The position numbers and the translations under genes are program-made. A stretch of DNA of 64,000 nt from Manihot esculenta. Taxonomy: Eukaryota > Streptophyta > Magnoliopsida > Malpighiales > Euphorbiaceae. Shown in pieces: positions 59,766 to 64,000 of this stretch; within the stretch, counting starts at the first letter, position 1, and every line of letters starts with the position of its first letter. Under the pieces are notes generated by a model. The model was not told where the DNA came from. It worked only from the letters and a program-made list of their open reading frames with translations, and made no database searches. Location of the stretch: the NCBI RefSeq assembly GCF_001659605.2, contig NC_035178.2:786159-850158 (forward strand). Reading direction: 5' to 3'.

Positions 59766-62044
59766 TGTAACAGCCCGGAAACCGGTACCCTCTCTGTAAC
59801 GGCCCAAACTGCTCGGCGCTAGGACTCAGGTCGGCTTAAGGCCGCCAGAACCCGTAGCAAGCCTAAACTGAACTCCAAACATCCCATACATGATCCAACA
59901 ACTGGAAAACTTTTCTGAAAAACTACCAGACTTAACTTAAAAACCACTCAGATAGACTAATCTGAAATAGCCCTTAGGGCTATCTGTAATACACCAGTGA
60001 CACGCTACCAAGTAACCTCCATGCACTATGCGCTGTGTCATAGAACCCACTCTGTAAGGGTCAGCATATCATAAGTTAACTTGGCTACTATAGAGTCACA
60101 GGAATCAAACCTGATCTTCTCTATTGGCCTCTCTATGGATCACAGGAATCAAACCTGGTCTTTCCTTTGCACTGGTCTTGGGTCAAAGGAATTAATCCCT
60201 GTCTTCCCTCACAGTTATAATTCACTGGGTGTTGAAACACAACATTTATTAAGCCTGGCTCGACTCATTTCTCATCAAGAAACTGAAAACAGGATACATG
60301 CATATACAAAGGATAAAACATACTGTAAGCAAAGCACATACTAAACCATTAGCACATTAACTGACTATCTATACATCTGTACACAATATCTCTTTAATTA
60401 CATCATGTCCACACTATACTATTACACATGCAATCCTTTAGCATAACTCTGTTGCTTCTGCCCTTCCCAGCTACTCTCTATACCTGCAAAACTGGGAGTA
60501 AGGGAAAGGGATGAGCTATAAAGCCCAGTGAGTAGAAACACTGAAAACAGTTCATTCATACACACTTTATATGAAAATGCATCACAACTCATACATTCCA
60601 CATTATTGATTGGACATGACCTCAAAACTCCCTCGACGGGCTATTGATGTCGCCTGGGTCCAATCATCTGGAATTAGACATGACCTCAAAACTCCCTCTA
60701 AGGGCTATTGATGTCGCCTTGGTCCAATTCCCACTATCACTGAATAAGCAATGCAACAACTTCGTGATTCTAATGCAAGTAAAAATCATAGCATTCATGA
60801 TGCATGTACTATACTCATACATTCCATTTCTCAGTATAAAAGATTAAGTTTAGTTCTACTCACCTCTGTTTCTTTAGCAGAAACCTGACTGACTCTGCAA
60901 CTGCTAATCCTGACGACCTCCCTGAACTGTCGGGTCCAATCCTACACAAAAGGACTCGATTGAGGTGTCAAATATACTCTTATAAACTCTTCAAACAACT
61001 TCCCAAAACCCCTCTAAAAGCTCATAAAACAATCACATAAAACATGCATAGGAAAGCTGGGCAGAACACCTTCGGCAGCACCTTCGGCGGCCGAATGTCT
61101 TCTCCAGAGCCGAAAATCAGGCATGTTCGGCGGCAACCTTCGGCAGCCGAAACCACCTTCACACAGGGTTCGGCGGCCGAATCCTCTCTTCGGCGGCCGA
61201 ACCTGAGTTCATCCAGAACTCAGCTTCGTGCACAACCATCTTCTGCCAAGCAACAACTCCTCTCCACATGCATAACTCAACTCCTCAACTTGCACATACT
61301 TTGGTATATGCACCAAGGGGTCCAAAACTACCTATTAACCCCAACAACAGCACACATAACACATAATCATGCATAAACCATTAAATACATCAAAAACTCA
61401 CTTAAAAACCTAAGTATGCAACTCACGCATAAACTTCCCTATCTTCTTTAAAACCTGTGAAAAACCATTAAAACAAGTGTACAGACTTTCCTTACCTCCT
61501 GAAACCAGAAGAGGAACAACTTGAACTCAGCAAATCCCCTTCACAAGCTTCAAACCACCAAAACCACTCTTTTCTCTCAAAACCTTTCAAAGCTACTGAA
61601 ACGCGACCAAACCCTCTGCATGAGCTGATAAAAGCTTGCAGATGAGTCATGGGAGACGTGGCATAACCCTCTGTCTGTGATTTGGAAGCAAGAGCTGGCC
61701 ATTTCACCGACTGAGGAGTGCACAATAGCTGGCTGACCAGCTCAGCTTCGGCTGCCGAAACTGCATGCAAAACCATGCAACTTTCGGGGGCCGAACATCA
61801 CCTTCGGGGGCCGAACATTGGGCACTTTCGGCAGCCGAACTTACCTTCGGCGGCCGAACCTGGCCTTTGTCCCCATAACCTTTTCTCTTCAAACCTCAAT
61901 CCTATTCTAGTCAAATCCTTAAACTAACAATCATGCTTAACAATCTTTTAGAAAACCTTCACTCTCCCCTTCTAGAAAACTCTGACATCCTTGAATTCCA
62001 CCGGACGGTAGGAATTCCGGTGTCTGATTTAGCCGGGTATTACA
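59766..62044 (-). repeat. 3' LTR of element B (2279 bp, inverted relative to A)
   Basis: On the minus strand it starts TGTAATACCCGGC (62044) and ends GGGCTGTTACA (59766). The polypurine tract immediately precedes it, so it is a 3' LTR. It carries TTCGGCNGCCGAA-type palindromes at about 61070-61205 and 61745-61860, and a direct repeat of about 57 bp (60612-60728, CATGACCTCAAAACTCCCTC). It is visibly diverged from the LTR of element A, so the two are separate copies and not LTRs of one element. Confidence 0.9.
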
Positions 62045-62060
62045 ATCTTCCCCCCTTTAA
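62045..62060 (-). other. Polypurine tract of element B
   Basis: On the minus strand TTAAAGGGGGGAAGAT directly precedes the LTR start TGTAAT. It is the plus-strand primer site and is preceded by CGAGGACGAATGTTTT, a well-known 3' terminal sequence of Tekay/Del-type plant elements. Confidence 0.9.
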
Positions 62061-63429
62061 AAACATTCGTCCTCGAATGTTAAAACAAAACAAACAAATA
62101 ACAGGCAAGTAAAGCCTCACACTTCTCTTCAAAAAGAGAATTTCTGACACTCTATTATCCTGATCTGAGTCCATATTCCAGAATTAGTATCCTAATCTTT
62201 TTTGAACTCCACAGCTTTCGCTGCGCTACTCTAATCCTTACTCTTCACTTTTCATCTTAACTAAACTAATCTCTTTGTGAAACTCTCACTCGTGAATTCT
62301 CAACAGAGACCAATCTGTAGGTTCGACACCAATTTGTAGGTTCGACACCAATCTGTACTCCTAATCCTTACCCGCCTTTATACCAATCTGTAACTCCAAT
62401 CAACTTAATTAGACCAGCTAGTAGATCATCAACCTTAACTAGGAATCCTAATCTGTAACAATCAAATCTTAAGGAATCATCCTTCGTTTCCCACAACAAC
62501 ACTGGAAACATTCCTGGGTGAAGTACTAAGTCAAATAAAACCTTATCTACCCCAACTTTCCACTATTCTGATAACTCTTAGCTCTCTCTGCAGGTGCCAT
62601 TCTGTAGGGAAAGGAAAGAAAGAATTGGTTCTGCGTCCAGATACCATTTTCACTCCCATCTCAAATTTCCTAACAGATGGTAAACCTGACAGTATGCTAG
62701 TACCCACTAGCAATGGCACTGAGGCTGATTCCCTATCCTGACAAACTTACTCACAAGAGCGAAAACAACCCTCTGATAACCTTTCCTGAATAACTGTGAG
62801 CCTGTAGGGCTGACATCAACTTCTAGGCACCTCTATACACTGTCCTTCTAAAGGACTACCACCGATCCATCCTATACCCTGAACTCTCCTACCTTGTCGC
62901 TGCTGACACAGGTAGTACTGTGAGGAACTAGCCAATCCGCCCTAGAATGACATCACACAGTCAACTCTAGAACCATAAGGTCAGCTGGATCGCATCTACT
63001 CACCACAAACTCTGAACTGAACTGACTGACTCTGCTTCAGATGGATCATACACTTAGGTCCACTGACCCAAGAAACACACTCTAAGCCCAGAAGTCATCA
63101 AACCCATCCTACCAACAGCTCACAACAACAAGGAAAGCGAAACACTGGGGTCCAACACAAACAGTATACACATCCGAATACTTACAAACGAACGTACCTA
63201 ACGTCGCCGTATTCGATGTGTTAGTCTCCTATTACGTCAGGGTGCTAAAACGAATGGAACTTCCCTCGGGAATCTTTCAAGAAAAGACTGACCCTTTTCT
63301 TTGCCTCAACTATCACCCAATCTCAGACTGGCTCTAACCTCTTTCTGAACTTATTCTTACTCTTATGTATTCTTTTCTGCTCGATCTTACTTACTTTTAT
63401 CACATAACTGATATCCTACTATAGTCATA
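62061..63429 (-). other. Non-coding interior of element B between gag and 3' LTR
   Basis: About 1.37 kb without any long open frame or recognisable pol domain on either strand. A part near 62940-63005 is homologous to 59715-59765 in element A (the GTGATGTCATTCTAGG region). A short direct repeat (AATCTGTAGGTTCGACACC at 62308-62326, then CAATTTGTAGGTTCGACACC at 62329-62348) is present. Confidence 0.65.
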
Positions 63430-64000
63430 TCACTCAATCATGAGCATACCTGGCACAGCGGTGTCAGATGTGTCAGCCTCTCCTCCTTGCCTATCAGCCT
63501 GAGCTGCTCTATCTGTATCTGCTCCCTGAGACTGAACCAACTGGGGCGCAAAAGGACACTCACGCATCACATGTCCCTCCTGTCCACACCTATAACATCC
63601 TGTTGTACCAACAAGACAAACTCCCTTATGCAACCTTCCACACCTCAAACATTTTGCTCTGCCTCTACCAGAACTTACACCGGCATCATCACCTAGACTC
63701 TTATTTTTCTTTGACCGTCTCAAGCCTCTAACCTTTTTCTTACTGGTTCTCCCCCACATCACTCCTTTCGCGGTAGCTGTACTCCAAGTGGAGGGTTCAT
63801 TCTCTCCTAAATTCACCTGTATACCTATATTCTTTCTTTGCACATCTCCTCCTGTCTCTTTCCTGTTTCCTGCCAGTCTTCCTAGATCTATTCCTTCTCT
63901 AATTTCCTCAAAAGACTCTTCAGACGGATCTGATTCCACAAGGTAACCAGCATCACTCATCTTAGCTCTCCTGAAGAACAACACACAAGATACAATCAGT
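63430..64000 (-). CDS. Gag of element B, C-terminal part, cut by window edge
   Basis: The frame is open from the window edge (first Met in view at 63984) to a stop at 63430. It contains the basic patch KKVRGLRRSKKNK and two zinc knuckles, CLRCGRLHKGVC and CYRCGQEGHVMREC, closely matching gag of element A. It ends with GGEADTSDTAVPGMLMIE, that is, within the same gag-protease linker where copy A also stops. The N-terminal half is outside the window or diverged. Confidence 0.8.
   Translation of the reverse strand, partial: LIVSCVLFFRRAKMSDAGYLVESDPSEESFEEIREGIDLGRLAGNRKETGGDVQRKNIGIQVNLGENEPSTWSTATAKGVMWGRTSKKKVRGLRRSKKNKSLGDDAGVSSGRGRAKCLRCGRLHKGVCLVGTTGCYRCGQEGHVMRECPFAPQLVQSQGADTDRAAQADRQGGEADTSDTAVPGMLMIE

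Larger units (their letters stand above)
59766..64000 (-). mobile_element. Element B: second gag-only element, nested in A
   Basis: The visible order on the minus strand is gag (from the window edge to 63430), about 1385 bp of non-coding interior (63429-62060), a polypurine tract, and the 3' LTR. Its left end lies directly after CTAGG (59761-59765) of element A, which should be the target duplication. The second CTAGG and the 5' LTR are expected beyond 64000. No reverse transcriptase, RNase H or integrase reading is seen in the interior. Confidence 0.85.

Noticed and set aside
55479..62044. LTR A and LTR B as the two LTRs of one element
   Set aside because: They are inverted relative to each other, clearly diverged, and one is followed by a primer-binding site while the other is preceded by a polypurine tract on the opposite strand.
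1..64000. CRISPR arrays, bacterial operons or organelle inserts
   Set aside because: The tandem repeats lack unique spacers, the genes are intron-rich nuclear plant genes, and no plastid or mitochondrial gene was recognised.

Overview
This window is nuclear DNA of a flowering plant. The genes are rich in GT-AG introns, the families are plant ones (NIN-like protein, U-box/ARM E3 ligase, 492-residue peroxisomal catalases), and the spacers are A/T-rich with plant LTR retrotransposons. Protein style suggests a eudicot, perhaps Malpighiales/Euphorbiaceae, but the species cannot be proven from the sequence alone.

Layout. 1-3.3 kb is A/T-rich spacer. 3.47-21.70 kb (+) is a complete 39-exon Niemann-Pick C1 (NPC1) sterol transporter gene. 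Its introns hold a LINE tail, a solo LTR and a nested pair of small retroelements. 22.81-27.08 kb (-) is a NIN-like RWP-RK/PB1 nitrate-response regulator, convergent with NPC1. 29.82-33.33 and 37.30-39.71 kb (-) are two catalase genes in tandem with identical exon sizes; a retroelement fragment lies between them. 42.26-45.30 kb (-) is a U-box/ARM-repeat ubiquitin ligase. None of these five genes shows a disabling lesion.

From 46.4 kb to the right edge the window is a nest of LTR retrotransposons. A decayed Tat-like module (46.4-48.98 kb) abuts a Tat-lineage Ty3/Gypsy element on the minus strand (about 48.98-55.48 kb). That element has open RNase H/integrase, a 76-bp tandem array, and a three-exon antisense accessory gene. 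Its pol is broken by a Tekay/Del-like element (A, +, LTR 2274 bp), which is itself broken by a second copy of the same family in the opposite orientation (B, -, LTR 2279 bp). Both copies keep gag, but their reading ends at the gag-protease junction. In B only about 1.4 kb separates gag from the 3' LTR, so this looks like a gag-only, non-autonomous family.

The host genes have no obvious joint function. The clearest unusual signals are the insertion histories, which can be read to the base through target-site duplications; the GC-AG first intron of NPC1; the intron-bearing antisense gene and satellite-like array of the Tat element; and the inverted pair of long LTRs. No rRNA gene, intact tRNA gene or CRISPR array was seen. 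All exon models are read by eye from splice sites and protein family conservation.
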